Positions 19,916 to 28,184 of a stretch of 41,254 bases of DNA are shown piece by piece. The notes beneath the pieces are model-generated. The model was not told the origin of the DNA and ran no database searches. It was given only the letters and a program-made list of their open reading frames with translations. The stretch covers positions 1-41,254 of the forward strand of contig JAGWLR010000024.1 in the NCBI GenBank assembly GCA_028864885.1, in the 5' to 3' direction. Position 1 is the stretch's first letter, and the number at the start of each line of letters is the position of its first letter. The stretch comes from Burkholderiales bacterium. GTDB lineage: Bacteria > Pseudomonadota > Gammaproteobacteria > Burkholderiales > Burkholderiaceae_C. The position numbers and the translations under genes are program-made.

Positions 19916-20300
19916 GGCTGGAATTCCTCTTGTCGCGGATCGCTTGCTCAAGCGCTTCGAGCAGATTCGGGTCAATCTCGCCGACCGCCTCAACTAGCGC
20001 CGCTACCGCAGCATGTGGGCCCGGCCCCAGAAAACGGCTCATCAAGTGGCGTGCACGAGCTCGTTCGACTTCGCCGGGCGCCACCGCCGGGCCGTAGACA
20101 AACGCGCTGCCCTCGCGGCGACGGGTAATCAGCCCTTTGTCATGCAAACGGTCGATCACTTTGGCGGTGGTCGTGTACACGTAGCCAGCGGGCACGCCCA
20201 AGCGCTCATGCAAATCGCGCACCGACGCCGAGCCAAGCTGCCAGAGTTCGGCCAGGGCGGCATATTCCAGATCGTCTCCGGGGAGGCGGAAAGATGTCAT
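19905..20300 (-). CDS. BlaI/MecI/CopY-type winged-helix repressor
   Basis: A 131-residue DNA-binding protein. The N-terminal winged helix reads LEYAALAELWQLGSASVRDL then YTTTAKVIDRLHDKGLITRR, which matches the BlaI/CopY pattern (WxxG..V..L, YTTVxTxxxRLxxKG). The C-terminal helical part would dimerise and hold the cleavage site used by a partner M56 peptidase. No Cys-rich copper site of CopY is present, which argues against a copper sensor. It is the first gene of the operon blaI-like, M56, adaptor, pump. The ATG lies 12 bp downstream of a perfect 16-bp palindrome, the likely autoregulatory operator. Confidence 0.9.
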   Translation of the reverse strand: MTSFRLPGDDLEYAALAELWQLGSASVRDLHERLGVPAGYVYTTTAKVIDRLHDKGLITRRREGSAFVYGPAVAPGEVERARARHLMSRFLGPGPHAAVAALVEAVGEIDPNLLEALEQAIRDKRNSSRGT

Positions 20301-20308
20301 GGCTGGAC

Positions 20309-20338
20309 ATATTACGACAATTGTCGTATTTCTAGCAA
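20309..20338 (-). promoter_or_regulatory. Promoter with embedded palindromic operator for the efflux operon
   Basis: On the minus strand, TTGCTA (20338-20333) and TAATAT (20314-20309) form -35 and -10 boxes 18 bases apart. The perfect palindrome TACGACAATTGTCGTA (20313-20328) fills the spacer and touches the -10. Operators of the BlaI/CopY family are palindromes of the TACA-N2-TGTA kind, and this one has the related TAC...GTA ends and ACA-N2-TGT core. The repressor ATG is eight bases after the -10, so the transcript would be leaderless or nearly so. Confidence 0.7.
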
Positions 20339-20421
20339 CCATCTTGAAAGCTAGGGCCTCGTGGCATCACAAAGCAGATCCACCTGGGTGTTCGGGAATC
20401 AGCCCTGTCGATTGACCGCGT

Positions 20422-20976
20422 TCAGCTTGTCCACAAACGGCGCCAGCCTTCCAGGCCCAACTTGCGCAGGGTGTCCATGTTGGCTTCATAGATGTCGGCG
20501 GCATCGGGAAACGCTGCCACAGCGCGCTCAATGCTGCTTTCTCGCAGCAAGTGCAAAGTGGGATATGGCGAACGGTTGGTGTAGTTTTCGATGTCGTCAG
20601 GCTCGGTGCCTTCAAACTGGTACTGCGGGTGGAAGCTAGCCACCTGCAGCTCACCTTCCAGCTCCATTTCGTCGACCACCGCATCCACCACATCCAGGAA
20701 CACGTTGTAATCATCGAAATCCGACAGCACACCCGGGTGAATCAACAGCGTGGTGTCGATCTGCTCCGGATCGGCATCGCGCAACATGGCAAGTTCATTG
20801 ACGAGGTCTTCAACGAGTTGCTCGGGCGTCTGGGCTGGTGACACCACGAACCGGATCTGTTGCTTGACCTGAACCAACTTGGCAAAGGGGCAAAGGTTCA
20901 AACCAATCACGGCTTTGTTCAGCCACTCTTGAGTCTGAGCGATGATGGTGTCTTGATCGGTCGTCATGTACGGCAT
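20422..20976 (-). CDS. DUF1415 family protein
   Basis: A 184-residue cytoplasmic protein of unknown function. Family marks are TQEWLNKAVIGLNLCPFAK at the N-terminus, then TTLLIHPG, DFDDYNVFLD and ASFHPQYQFEGTEPDDIENY, and the later NRSPYPTLHLLRE. The conserved Cys in NLCPFAK and His in FHPQYQF suggest a metal or active site, but no reaction is known. The ATG at 20976 or the one three codons later could be the start; no strong ribosome site distinguishes them. It is divergent from the broken MOSC gene, 25 bp away. Confidence 0.9.
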   Translation of the reverse strand: MPYMTTDQDTIIAQTQEWLNKAVIGLNLCPFAKLVQVKQQIRFVVSPAQTPEQLVEDLVNELAMLRDADPEQIDTTLLIHPGVLSDFDDYNVFLDVVDAVVDEMELEGELQVASFHPQYQFEGTEPDDIENYTNRSPYPTLHLLRESSIERAVAAFPDAADIYEANMDTLRKLGLEGWRRLWTS

Positions 20977-21001
20977 TGTCTCAGCTTGTCTTGGTTTGTC
21001 C

Positions 21002-21399
21002 ATGGATCTGCGCACGCTTGTTCAAGAGTTTCCCCATGCCGGTCGGCTCGAGGCCATCTTGCTTCGCCCGACACGGCGCGCACCGGCCATCTCGGTGAAC
21101 AGCACCATGGCCGTCGCGGATCGCGGGCTGGATGGAGATCACCTGGCGGCGCGCCAACCGCCTCGCTCTGGCGGAGGCAAACGCCAGATCACGCTGATCC
21201 AGTCTGAACATTTGCCAGTGGTGGCGGCACTGGCAAAGCTCGACGCCTTGCCGGCAACCCTGCTGAGACGCAATCTGGTGATCCCTGCTCACGCATGGAA
21301 GAGTTGCTTGGCCCTGGGGGATACAACGCCATGAGGGGGCACGGCGGGGTCACCGCTCGGATGCTACATGGCGGCCCGTTGACGGTGGGCGTCCGGTGA
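21002..21399 (+). pseudogene. MOSC-domain protein gene with internal deletion and frameshift
   Basis: The first frame gives a normal MOSC N-terminal half: MDLRTLVQEFPHAGRLEAIL, then GLDGDHLAAR, and [20 protein letters not shown] ending in LLRRNLVI. Near 21283 the reading frame changes, and the other frame continues [20 protein letters not shown] then GGVTARML, the MOSC C-terminal block that carries the conserved Cys. In intact relatives about 25 residues lie between these blocks (the region after RRNLV, up to the CAPC-type motif), and they are missing here. The first frame stops early at 21334. MOSC proteins move sulfur or molybdenum cofactor ligands, and this copy is unlikely to be active. 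Its 3' end overlaps the end of the GlxA-like gene on the other strand. Confidence 0.85.
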
Positions 21400-22365
21400 G
21401 CTGTATCCCCATGCATGCTGTTGTCGATAAGCTGCCGGGGTCAAACCAGTCACTTTTTTGAACAAGCGACCAAACGCCACCCGATCGAGATAGCCGACCT
21501 TCTCTGCAACCAGGCCGACTGGGTCACTGCTCTCTTCCAGCCGTTCTTTGGCCTTGTCGACCCGGATAGCTTGTTGGTACTGGATAGGACTCATGCCCGT
21601 CGCCGTTTGAAAACGACGCTGCAAAGTGCGAACACTGGTGTGGATCTGATCGGCAAGTTGCTGCAAGGACAACGCTTGTGCGTGATGTTGCGCGATGAAG
21701 GCCTCCAGCCGATGGATGTCTTCATCCTGATGCCGCCGCCAACCCTGAGGTGGGGTGTACAGGGTTTGCGGCCCTCGGTGCAGATCGGTCACCAGCAGGC
21801 GCGCGGTTTGTCGCGCCACGCTGCGACCTGCCAGCGACTGGATCACGAACAGGCACACGTCCACTGCAGCGAGCGAGCCCCCCGAACACACCACCCCATC
21901 TTGATGCGTCAAGTTCTGCTCGGCATGGAGCTGCACGCGCGGAAACCGCGTCTGGAACCCATCGGCCAGCATCCAGTGGGTGGTGGCCACCCTGCCGTCA
22001 AGCCGTCCACTGGCCGCCAGCAGGTACGCCCCAGTGCACAAGGTTGCGACGAGCACGCTGGGGGCCAAGTGCCGCAATGCCTGAATCAGATCTCCTTGCT
22101 CAGCAACAGCTTGCGGCCCGTTGAGCCACAAGGAAGGAATCAGCACCGCGTCCATCTCGGTCAGCGCATCCAGGCCGCGATCCACCGACAAGGTGCCATC
22201 GGGATGCCCCACCGCCAGCCCATCCTGGCTGACCCGCGTCAGCTCGAACACATGACGGGTGCCCAATAGATTGGCCATGCGAAACGCATCCAGCACCAGG
22301 CCCCAACTTCCCAGGCTGGTCTGTCGGCACAGGATCACACCGACGCGATGGTGCATTTTGTCCAT
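21364..22365 (-). CDS. GlxA-family transcriptional regulator (DJ-1/PfpI domain plus AraC HTH)
   Basis: A 333-residue regulator. The N-terminal half (about 5-190) is a DJ-1/PfpI-like domain; [20 protein letters not shown] contains the position of the nucleophile-elbow Cys. The C-terminal 100 residues form an AraC-type double helix-turn-helix, with [20 protein letters not shown] and [20 protein letters not shown]. Such proteins control catabolic or stress genes in response to small molecules; the ligand is unknown. The ATG has GAGG eight bases upstream of it. It is divergent from the glutathione transferase gene, which is a natural candidate target. Confidence 0.92.
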   Translation of the reverse strand: MDKMHHRVGVILCRQTSLGSWGLVLDAFRMANLLGTRHVFELTRVSQDGLAVGHPDGTLSVDRGLDALTEMDAVLIPSLWLNGPQAVAEQGDLIQALRHLAPSVLVATLCTGAYLLAASGRLDGRVATTHWMLADGFQTRFPRVQLHAEQNLTHQDGVVCSGGSLAAVDVCLFVIQSLAGRSVARQTARLLVTDLHRGPQTLYTPPQGWRRHQDEDIHRLEAFIAQHHAQALSLQQLADQIHTSVRTLQRRFQTATGMSPIQYQQAIRVDKAKERLEESSDPVGLVAEKVGYLDRVAFGRLFKKVTGLTPAAYRQQHAWGYSSPDAHRQRAAM

Positions 22366-22379
22366 TTCAGCCTCAAAGA

Positions 22380-22393
22380 TGTCTTTTAAGACA
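22380..22393. promoter_or_regulatory. Inverted repeat TGTCTT-N2-AAGACA between GlxA-like and GST genes
   Basis: Two 6-base arms separated by TT lie in the 56-bp divergent intergenic region. The site could be an operator shared by both promoters. Confidence 0.35.
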
Positions 22394-22421
22394 ATTCTAG
22401 GCCGAGGGCTGTTTCTACAAA

Positions 22422-23357
22422 ATGCCCTGCATGAACACCTCAGCCCCCTCCCTCATCCTTCACCACTACAACGAATCCCCCTACGCCGAGAAGATTCGGT
22501 CCCTGCTCGGCTACAAGGGCTTGGCGTGGCAATCGGTCATCACGCCCAAGCAAATGCCCAAGCCCGACCTGACTGCGCTGACTGGCGGTTACCGAAAGGT
22601 GCCTGTGCTGCAGATCGGGGCCGATGTTTATTGCGACACCCGCTTGATCGCCCAGGTCATCGAAGAACTGCACCCGACACCCGCCACCACTGGGGCTTCG
22701 TGGAGCGAGGTCGTGGCGCATTGGGTAGATGTGAATCTTTTTGGCAAGTCGGTGGCCTTCACCTTCAGCCAGATCATCGACTTTCTGGACGACACGTTTC
22801 TGGCGGATCGGGCAGCCATGTCCAGCCATAGCGGGTTGACCCGTGACATGGTGAAGCTGTCCGGCCCTTTGGCCCGCCAGAACTTGGCGAGCGAACTGCG
22901 TTGGGTTGAACAGGGGCTGAGCGCTGGTGCCCCCTTTGTGAACGGCACGCACCCCGGACACGGCGATTTCACCCTGTACTGCGCGCTGTGGTTCGCGCGA
23001 TTCGGGCGCTTCGATTTCTCCGGGCTGCCTGCAACCGACGCGTGGATGAAAAGGATGAAGGCCTTCGGCCAAGGAGATCGCACGGAAATGGCGGCCGAAG
23101 CCGCATTGGATGTGGCACGGGATTCGACGCCATTGCCGCTGCCGTACGAAAGCCAATCGCCGGATCCTTCAGGGATTGCCTTGGGGATGCGCGTGTCAGT
23201 GCAGCCCGAGGTGATGGGCAAGGAAACGGTCGAGGGGGAGTTGGTCGGGGTCAGCCCAGAACGACTCACCCTCCGCCTGAACAGCGAGCGCTGTGGGCAA
23301 GTGCACGTGCACTTCCCACGAGTGGGCTATAAGGTCAGACGGATGCAGCCGACCTGA
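22422..23357 (+). CDS. Glutathione S-transferase family protein with C-terminal extension
   Basis: A 311-residue protein. The N-terminal thioredoxin-like domain begins LILHHYNESPYAEKIRSLLG and has the cis-proline segment GYRKVPVLQIG and then YCDTRLIAQVI, the glutathione gamma-glutamyl site. The helical C-terminal domain (about 95-235) contains FVNGTHPGHGDFTLYCALWF, matching the GST N-capping region. A further 70 or so residues follow (from about TPLPLPYESQ), ending in a basic beta-rich segment (VGVSPERLTLRLNSERCGQV), more than typical GSTs have. The substrate is unknown. An in-frame ATG three codons later is an alternative start. Confidence 0.85.
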   Translation: MPCMNTSAPSLILHHYNESPYAEKIRSLLGYKGLAWQSVITPKQMPKPDLTALTGGYRKVPVLQIGADVYCDTRLIAQVIEELHPTPATTGASWSEVVAHWVDVNLFGKSVAFTFSQIIDFLDDTFLADRAAMSSHSGLTRDMVKLSGPLARQNLASELRWVEQGLSAGAPFVNGTHPGHGDFTLYCALWFARFGRFDFSGLPATDAWMKRMKAFGQGDRTEMAAEAALDVARDSTPLPLPYESQSPDPSGIALGMRVSVQPEVMGKETVEGELVGVSPERLTLRLNSERCGQVHVHFPRVGYKVRRMQPT

Positions 23358-23363
23358 GAAGGC

Positions 23364-23597
23364 TCAGGACACTTCCTGGAGCATGCGCTTGCGTTGTTCC
23401 AGCGTGGGAATGGGCGCGCGCGCGGGTGCACGGGACTCGTTATGCCGGCCCAAACGATGCAGGGCAGACACGCCGAACAAGGCTGCCACGGTACACAGGG
23501 CTGTCCCCACCAAAGCCTGACCGCTCAGAAAGGCTGCGGCGGCTGCCACGGCGGCCAGCGTTCCGGCCATGCGTTTGAATTGTTTGGAAGCTCTCAT
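23364..23597 (-). CDS. Small membrane protein, unknown
   Basis: A 77-residue protein with a basic N-terminus (MRASKQFKR), two adjacent hydrophobic stretches ([19 protein letters not shown] and [19 protein letters not shown]) and a polar tail ending [12 protein letters not shown]. It is probably an inner-membrane hairpin. No family is recognised. An upstream alternative start would add ten residues. It converges with the GST gene (6-bp gap) and is divergent from hypB. Confidence 0.55.
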   Translation of the reverse strand: MRASKQFKRMAGTLAAVAAAAAFLSGQALVGTALCTVAALFGVSALHRLGRHNESRAPARAPIPTLEQRKRMLQEVS

Positions 23598-23661
23598 CAG
23601 GGGGTCTCGAGTCAAACAACGTGACATTTATGACAGTTCACGGCCCACTCGAATAGGGGGA

Positions 23662-23679
23662 TTGCCCGACGGCGGGCAA
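23662..23679. promoter_or_regulatory. Inverted repeat upstream of hypB
   Basis: TTGCCCG (23662-23668) and CGGGCAA (23673-23679) flank ACGG, 51 bp before the hypB ATG. It is the only obvious structure in the 133-bp region that must hold the hydrogenase promoter. It may be an operator or an mRNA hairpin. No convincing sigma-54 -24/-12 or FNR site was seen. Confidence 0.35.
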
Positions 23680-23730
23680 ACCATTAGTCCGTTATGGTGC
23701 ATGGATCAATGGCCCTGTTTACCACTGCCC

Positions 23731-24468
23731 ATGTGTACCGTTTGCGGATGTGAATCAGCCCAGCCCCCTGCTGATCCGGCCCATCATCATGACCATGGGC
23801 ACCCGGCCTTGCACACGCGTGTGCTGCAACTGGAGCAAGACATCCTGGCGGGCAACAACCACGTGGCCCAGCACGTTCGCGAGCATCTGGCCCAGCACCA
23901 CACCCTGGCGCTGAATCTGGTGTCCAGCCCGGGCTCGGGCAAGACCACCCTGCTGGTTGAAACGATCCGCCGGCTCTCACCGCAGCGGCCGGTGGCCGTG
24001 ATCGAGGGCGATCAGCAAACCAGCCTGGATGCCGAACGCATTCGCGCCACCGGCGCACCCGCCATCCAGATCAACACCGGCAAAGGCTGCCACCTTGACG
24101 CCCGCATGGTTCACGATGCGCTGCACGACCTGCCCGATTTGCCAAATGGGGTGCTGCTGATCGAGAACGTGGGCAACCTCGTCTGCCCAGCCAGCTTTGA
24201 CCTGGGCGAGGCCCACAAGGTGCTGGTGTTCTCCATCACCGAGGGTGAAGACAAGCCGCTGAAGTACCCAGACATGTTCCAGGCGGCCGATCTTGTTCTC
24301 TTGTCCAAGTGCGATCTGTTGCCGTACCTGGCATTTGATCTCGACAAAGCCATGGCTTGTATCCACCAGGTCAATCCCAAAGCCCAAGTCTTTCAACTGT
24401 CTGCCACCAAGGGCATGGGCATGAATGACTGGTTGAACTGGATCGAACGCGAGTGCGCCGCCACCTGA
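23731..24468 (+). CDS. hypB: Hydrogenase maturation GTPase HypB
   Basis: A 245-residue nickel-insertion factor for [NiFe] hydrogenase. It starts with the high-affinity nickel motif MCTVCGC (Cys2, Cys5, Cys7), which fixes the start codon. A short His-rich stretch (HHHDHGH, 18-24) may store metal. The SIMIBI GTPase domain has the P-loop SSPGSGKT (65-72), then [29 protein letters not shown] (with the metal-site Cys) and SKCDLL (G4-like). It works with HypA, which is encoded last in the same unit. An in-frame ATG at 23701 would bury the CxxCGC motif and is rejected. There is no strong ribosome site. Confidence 0.96.
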   Translation: MCTVCGCESAQPPADPAHHHDHGHPALHTRVLQLEQDILAGNNHVAQHVREHLAQHHTLALNLVSSPGSGKTTLLVETIRRLSPQRPVAVIEGDQQTSLDAERIRATGAPAIQINTGKGCHLDARMVHDALHDLPDLPNGVLLIENVGNLVCPASFDLGEAHKVLVFSITEGEDKPLKYPDMFQAADLVLLSKCDLLPYLAFDLDKAMACIHQVNPKAQVFQLSATKGMGMNDWLNWIERECAAT

Positions 24469-26831
24469 TTCTGCGAGGCCTGGTTCAGGGCGTGGGTTGC
24501 CGCCCCTGGATTTGCCAGGAAGCCCGACAGAGGGGGCTGCGTGGATGGGTGCGCAACGCCTCGCAAGGCGTAGAGCTATTGATCGAGGGCACATCGGACA
24601 AACTGGACGCGTTTTGCGCTCGCCTGCGGCAGATGCCTTTCCCCGCCCGGGTTGAGTCGATCGACGAGTTGAGCATGCCTGGTGCGGACTGGCCCGAGAT
24701 ATCAACAGACGTTTTCGAGATCCTGCCCAGCATTCAGCAAAAGGCGGTAACCAGCACCCGCATCGGGGCGGATCTGGCCCCCTGCGCCTTGTGCTTGAAC
24801 GAGTTGTTTGATCCCGCCTGCCGTCGGTGGCGCCACCCTTTCATCCATTGCCCTCAATGCGGCCCCCGTTACACAGTGGTGCGTTCCCTGCCTTTTGACC
24901 GGGAACACACCAGCATGGCTACCTTTGCCCTGTGCCCGCTGTGCCAGCAGGAGGTGACGGACGCGGGTGATCGTCGTTTTCACGATCAAACAAACTGCTG
25001 CCCGTCATGCGGACCTCGTCTGCGCTTGCTCGACAACGAAGGTCAAGTTGTAGAGGGTGATCCCATTGCTGCAACGTTGACGCGCCTGCGGGCTGGTCAG
25101 ATCGTGGCGATCAAAGGCATCGGCGGCTTTCATCTGTGCTGTGACGCACTCAACCCATCCGCCATTCAACGCTTGCGGCGATGGAAGACCCGCCCCAGCA
25201 AACCGTTTGCCGTGATGGCCTGTAACCCACAGTCGTTGCAACGCTGGGTTCAGATCCAACCTCATGAACGAACGTGGCTGGAGCACCCCGGCCGCCCGAT
25301 TGTGCTTCTGCGGCAAACGCCTCAGGCCCAGCAGTGCCTGGCAGAGGTCGCGCCCGGCCTGACCTCACTGGGCGCCATGCTGCCCTACGCGCCCGTGCAT
25401 CACCTGCTGTTTCACGAGGCCGCGGGGCGCCCCTCGGGCACGGCCTGGTTGCAGCAAGCACAAGATCTGCTGCTGGTGATGACGAGCGCCAATCCCCAAG
25501 GGGCCCCGTTGATCATCGCCAACAATGAAGCCCAGCACCATCTGCGCAGCACAGCCGATGCTGTCTTGCTGCACGATCGAGACATCCTTTGGCGCAACGA
25601 CGATTCGGTCTTGCGCGTGCGAAGCGATGGCACTGCGTGCTGGCTGCGACGTGGCCGAGGCTTTGCACCTGATCCCTTGCCTCTGCCCTCACTTTCAGAG
25701 GCTCCCGGAATCCTCGCCATGGGCGGGGATTTGAAGGCAACGCTGTGCCGGATCCATCCTGCGCCACCGCAACCAGCTCAGGCGACTTTGTCACCGCATC
25801 TGGGCGACCTGGACGGTGCCCCATCCCGGGAGGGGTACCACCAACTGGCCGAAAATTGGGCGGCAAATCTGGCAGGCAAGCCAGGCTTGATCGCCTGTGA
25901 TCTGCACCCGGACTTCTACAGCCACCGGGTGGCCGTTGAGTTAGCCCACGCGCGTGAGACCACTGTGCTGCCGGTCCAGCACCATCACGCCCACATCGGA
26001 GCGGTGTTGGCCGAGCAGTGCGGCCCGCAGCTCAACGGCCCTGCAGTGATTGGCCTGGCGTTGGACGGGTTCGGCATGGGCCCTGATGGCACATCCTGGG
26101 GCGGCGAATTGCTGTGGGTGCAGGGCGCGGAATGCGAACGGCTGGGACACCTGCTGCCATTGCCCTTGCCTGGCGGAGAAAAGGCCGCTCGCGAACCCTG
26201 GCGTCTGGCTGCAGGCGTGCTGGCCGTTCTGGGGTGTGCCGAAGAAATCGAGCGACGCTTTGCCTCGCAGACGGCGGCCCCCCAGTTGCAACGGTGGTTG
26301 CAAAGCGGTGCACCCCTTTCCACATCAAGTAGCCTGGGGCGATTGTTCGATGCCGCCGCCGCTTTGCTGGGCTTGACCGACCTCTCCGATTACGAAGGGC
26401 ATGCAGCCATGCTGCTTGAAAGCGTGGCCGCGCAAGCCCCAAGCTCTGACACGCCCGCGCCTCCTTGCGTCGAGATCGTGCATGACGGTTCACTTCGTAT
26501 CCTGGATTGGCGGCCCTTGATGTACCACCTATGCCGCGTGAACCCATCGGATCGCATGCAGGTTTCGCTGGCCGCCGCGGCGTTTCACATCAGCCTGGCA
26601 AAGGGCCTGGCGCGATGGGCTATCGAAGCCTGTCAAGCCCGTCAGGTGGACACGGTGGTGCTAACAGGCGGCTGTCTGGCCAATCGCCTGCTGGACGAAT
26701 TGCTGACGGGTTTGATCCAGGCGAAGGGTTTGACCGTCTGGCGGGCGGCACAATACCCATGCGGTGACGGCGGCTTGTCATTGGGGCAAGCCTGGGTCGC
26801 CCTTCAGCATTGGCGTGCCAACCTTTCATGA
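24453..26831 (+). CDS. hypF: Hydrogenase maturation carbamoyltransferase HypF
   Basis: A 792-residue enzyme that turns carbamoyl phosphate and ATP into carbamoyl-AMP and loads HypE for cyanide synthesis. The domains are acylphosphatase (about 1-90), two zinc fingers with CxxC pairs (CALC, CPQC, CPLC, CPSC) spaced 18, 24 and 18 residues apart, a YrdC-like domain ([25 protein letters not shown]), and a C-terminal Kae1-like domain with the metal motif HHHAHIGA. The acylphosphatase motif reads [10 protein letters not shown], with Cys where most members have Phe. The GTG start overlaps the end of hypB by 16 bases. Confidence 0.95.
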   Translation: MRRHLILRGLVQGVGCRPWICQEARQRGLRGWVRNASQGVELLIEGTSDKLDAFCARLRQMPFPARVESIDELSMPGADWPEISTDVFEILPSIQQKAVTSTRIGADLAPCALCLNELFDPACRRWRHPFIHCPQCGPRYTVVRSLPFDREHTSMATFALCPLCQQEVTDAGDRRFHDQTNCCPSCGPRLRLLDNEGQVVEGDPIAATLTRLRAGQIVAIKGIGGFHLCCDALNPSAIQRLRRWKTRPSKPFAVMACNPQSLQRWVQIQPHERTWLEHPGRPIVLLRQTPQAQQCLAEVAPGLTSLGAMLPYAPVHHLLFHEAAGRPSGTAWLQQAQDLLLVMTSANPQGAPLIIANNEAQHHLRSTADAVLLHDRDILWRNDDSVLRVRSDGTACWLRRGRGFAPDPLPLPSLSEAPGILAMGGDLKATLCRIHPAPPQPAQATLSPHLGDLDGAPSREGYHQLAENWAANLAGKPGLIACDLHPDFYSHRVAVELAHARETTVLPVQHHHAHIGAVLAEQCGPQLNGPAVIGLALDGFGMGPDGTSWGGELLWVQGAECERLGHLLPLPLPGGEKAAREPWRLAAGVLAVLGCAEEIERRFASQTAAPQLQRWLQSGAPLSTSSSLGRLFDAAAALLGLTDLSDYEGHAAMLLESVAAQAPSSDTPAPPCVEIVHDGSLRILDWRPLMYHLCRVNPSDRMQVSLAAAAFHISLAKGLARWAIEACQARQVDTVVLTGGCLANRLLDELLTGLIQAKGLTVWRAAQYPCGDGGLSLGQAWVALQHWRANLS

Positions 26832-26844
26832 ATGGGTCTGATCC

Positions 26845-27072
26845 ATGTGCCTAGCCCTGCCCGCTCGCGTGATCGAAGTCCAGGATTCAGGCGAAGGTCT
26901 GGTCGATCTGGCAGGCGTTCGCAAGCGTGTCTCGTTTGCCCTGCTGGATCAGGTGGCGCCGGGTGACTACGTGATCGTGCATGTGGGTTACGCCCTGACC
27001 TTGCTGGATCCTGATGAGGCACACGCCACGCTGCGCCTGTTTGCACAGATGAACGAAACGGGCACGCCATGA
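26845..27072 (+). CDS. hypC: Hydrogenase assembly chaperone HypC
   Basis: A 75-residue chaperone that holds the Fe(CN)2CO unit with HypD and hands it to the HoxH precursor. The N-terminus MCLALPARV with Cys2, the iron ligand, is diagnostic. The middle has RKRVSFALLD and GDYVIVHVGYAL, the small beta-barrel core, and the C-terminal helix follows. It starts 13 bp after hypF and its stop overlaps the hypD start (ATGA), so HypC and HypD are probably made in step. Confidence 0.96.
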   Translation: MCLALPARVIEVQDSGEGLVDLAGVRKRVSFALLDQVAPGDYVIVHVGYALTLLDPDEAHATLRLFAQMNETGTP

Positions 27073-28184
27073 AGTTCATCAGCGAATTCAGAGATCCACA
27101 TTTGGCACAAAACCTGGCCACGCAGATCCGACAGGCCGCTCATCCCGACAGGGCGTATCGGTTCATGGAGTTCTGCGGTGGCCACACCCATGCCCTGGCT
27201 CGGTATGGCGTACTGGATCTGTTGCCACCGTCGATCCGCATGATCCATGGCCCTGGATGCCCGGTGTGTGTCCTGCCGATCGGACGCATTGACCAGGCCA
27301 TTCAAATCGCCCTTGAACGCGATGTGATCCTGGCCAGCTATGGCGACACCCTACGGGTACCGGCCTCAAACCAGTCTAGCCTGATCAAGTCACGCGCAGC
27401 AGGGGCAGACGTTCGGGTGGTGTACAGCATCGACGACGCACTGAATCTGGCCCGCCAGCACCCAAACCGCGAAGTGGTGTTTCTGGCCATCGGTTTTGAA
27501 ACGACCACCCCGCCCACTGCCGTCGCAGTACAAACCGCGCAACGAGAAGGCCTGCACAACTTCAGCGTGCTGTGCAACCATGTCCTGACCCCCGCGGCGA
27601 TGCACGCCATCCTGAATCAACCCGAGAAGGTCGCGCTGGATGGCTTGGTGGGCCCGGCCCACGTGTCCACCATCATTGGATCTGAGGCTTATGCCCCCTT
27701 TCCCGCGCAACATGGCTTGCCGGTTGTCGTGGCGGGGTTCGAGCCGCTGGACATCATGCAAGCCATTCTGATGTTGGTTCGTCAGGTCAACGAAGGTCGC
27801 GCTGAAGTCGAAAACGAGTTCACGCGGGCGGTGAACCCCGAAGGCAATCGACGAGCTCAGACCCTCATCAGCGAGGTGATGACCGTGCGAGACCGCTTCG
27901 AGTGGCGGGGCCTGGGAAGCATTCCTTTCAGCGCGATGAAGCTTCGTCCAGAGTACGCGGCCTTCGATGCCGAACAAAAATTCGGGGTCACTTGCACCAC
28001 GGTGCCGGATCACCCGCAATGTCTATGCGGGCCAATCTTGCGTGGCCACCGCGTGCCCACCGATTGCAAGCTCTTTTGTACGGTCTGCACGCCTGAACAA
28101 CCCATGGGGGCCTGCATGGTGAGTTCCGAAGGGGCGTGTGCAGCGCACTACCACCACGGTCGGCATCGCGAGGTGACAGCATGA
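27069..28184 (+). CDS. hypD: Hydrogenase iron-centre assembly protein HypD
   Basis: A 371-residue iron-sulfur protein, the scaffold on which the Fe(CN)2CO group is built with HypC. Conserved blocks are MEFCGGHTHAL near the N-terminus (active Cys), HGPGCPVCVLP, the central AIGFETTTPPTA, and a C-terminal Cys cluster (PQCLCGPILRG, CKLFCTVCTPEQPMGACMVS) that holds the [4Fe-4S] centre. The start ATG overlaps the hypC stop, and the stop overlaps the hypE start. Confidence 0.96.
   Translation: MKFISEFRDPHLAQNLATQIRQAAHPDRAYRFMEFCGGHTHALARYGVLDLLPPSIRMIHGPGCPVCVLPIGRIDQAIQIALERDVILASYGDTLRVPASNQSSLIKSRAAGADVRVVYSIDDALNLARQHPNREVVFLAIGFETTTPPTAVAVQTAQREGLHNFSVLCNHVLTPAAMHAILNQPEKVALDGLVGPAHVSTIIGSEAYAPFPAQHGLPVVVAGFEPLDIMQAILMLVRQVNEGRAEVENEFTRAVNPEGNRRAQTLISEVMTVRDRFEWRGLGSIPFSAMKLRPEYAAFDAEQKFGVTCTTVPDHPQCLCGPILRGHRVPTDCKLFCTVCTPEQPMGACMVSSEGACAAHYHHGRHREVTA

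Noticed and set aside
23701-23730. Upstream ATG as the hypB start
   Set aside because: It would place ten extra residues before the MCTVCGC nickel motif, which is N-terminal in HypB proteins.
23598-23730. Sigma-54 or FNR site before hypB
   Set aside because: No TGGCAC-N5-TTGC or TTGAT-N4-ATCAA match was found; only the inverted repeat at 23662-23679 stands out.
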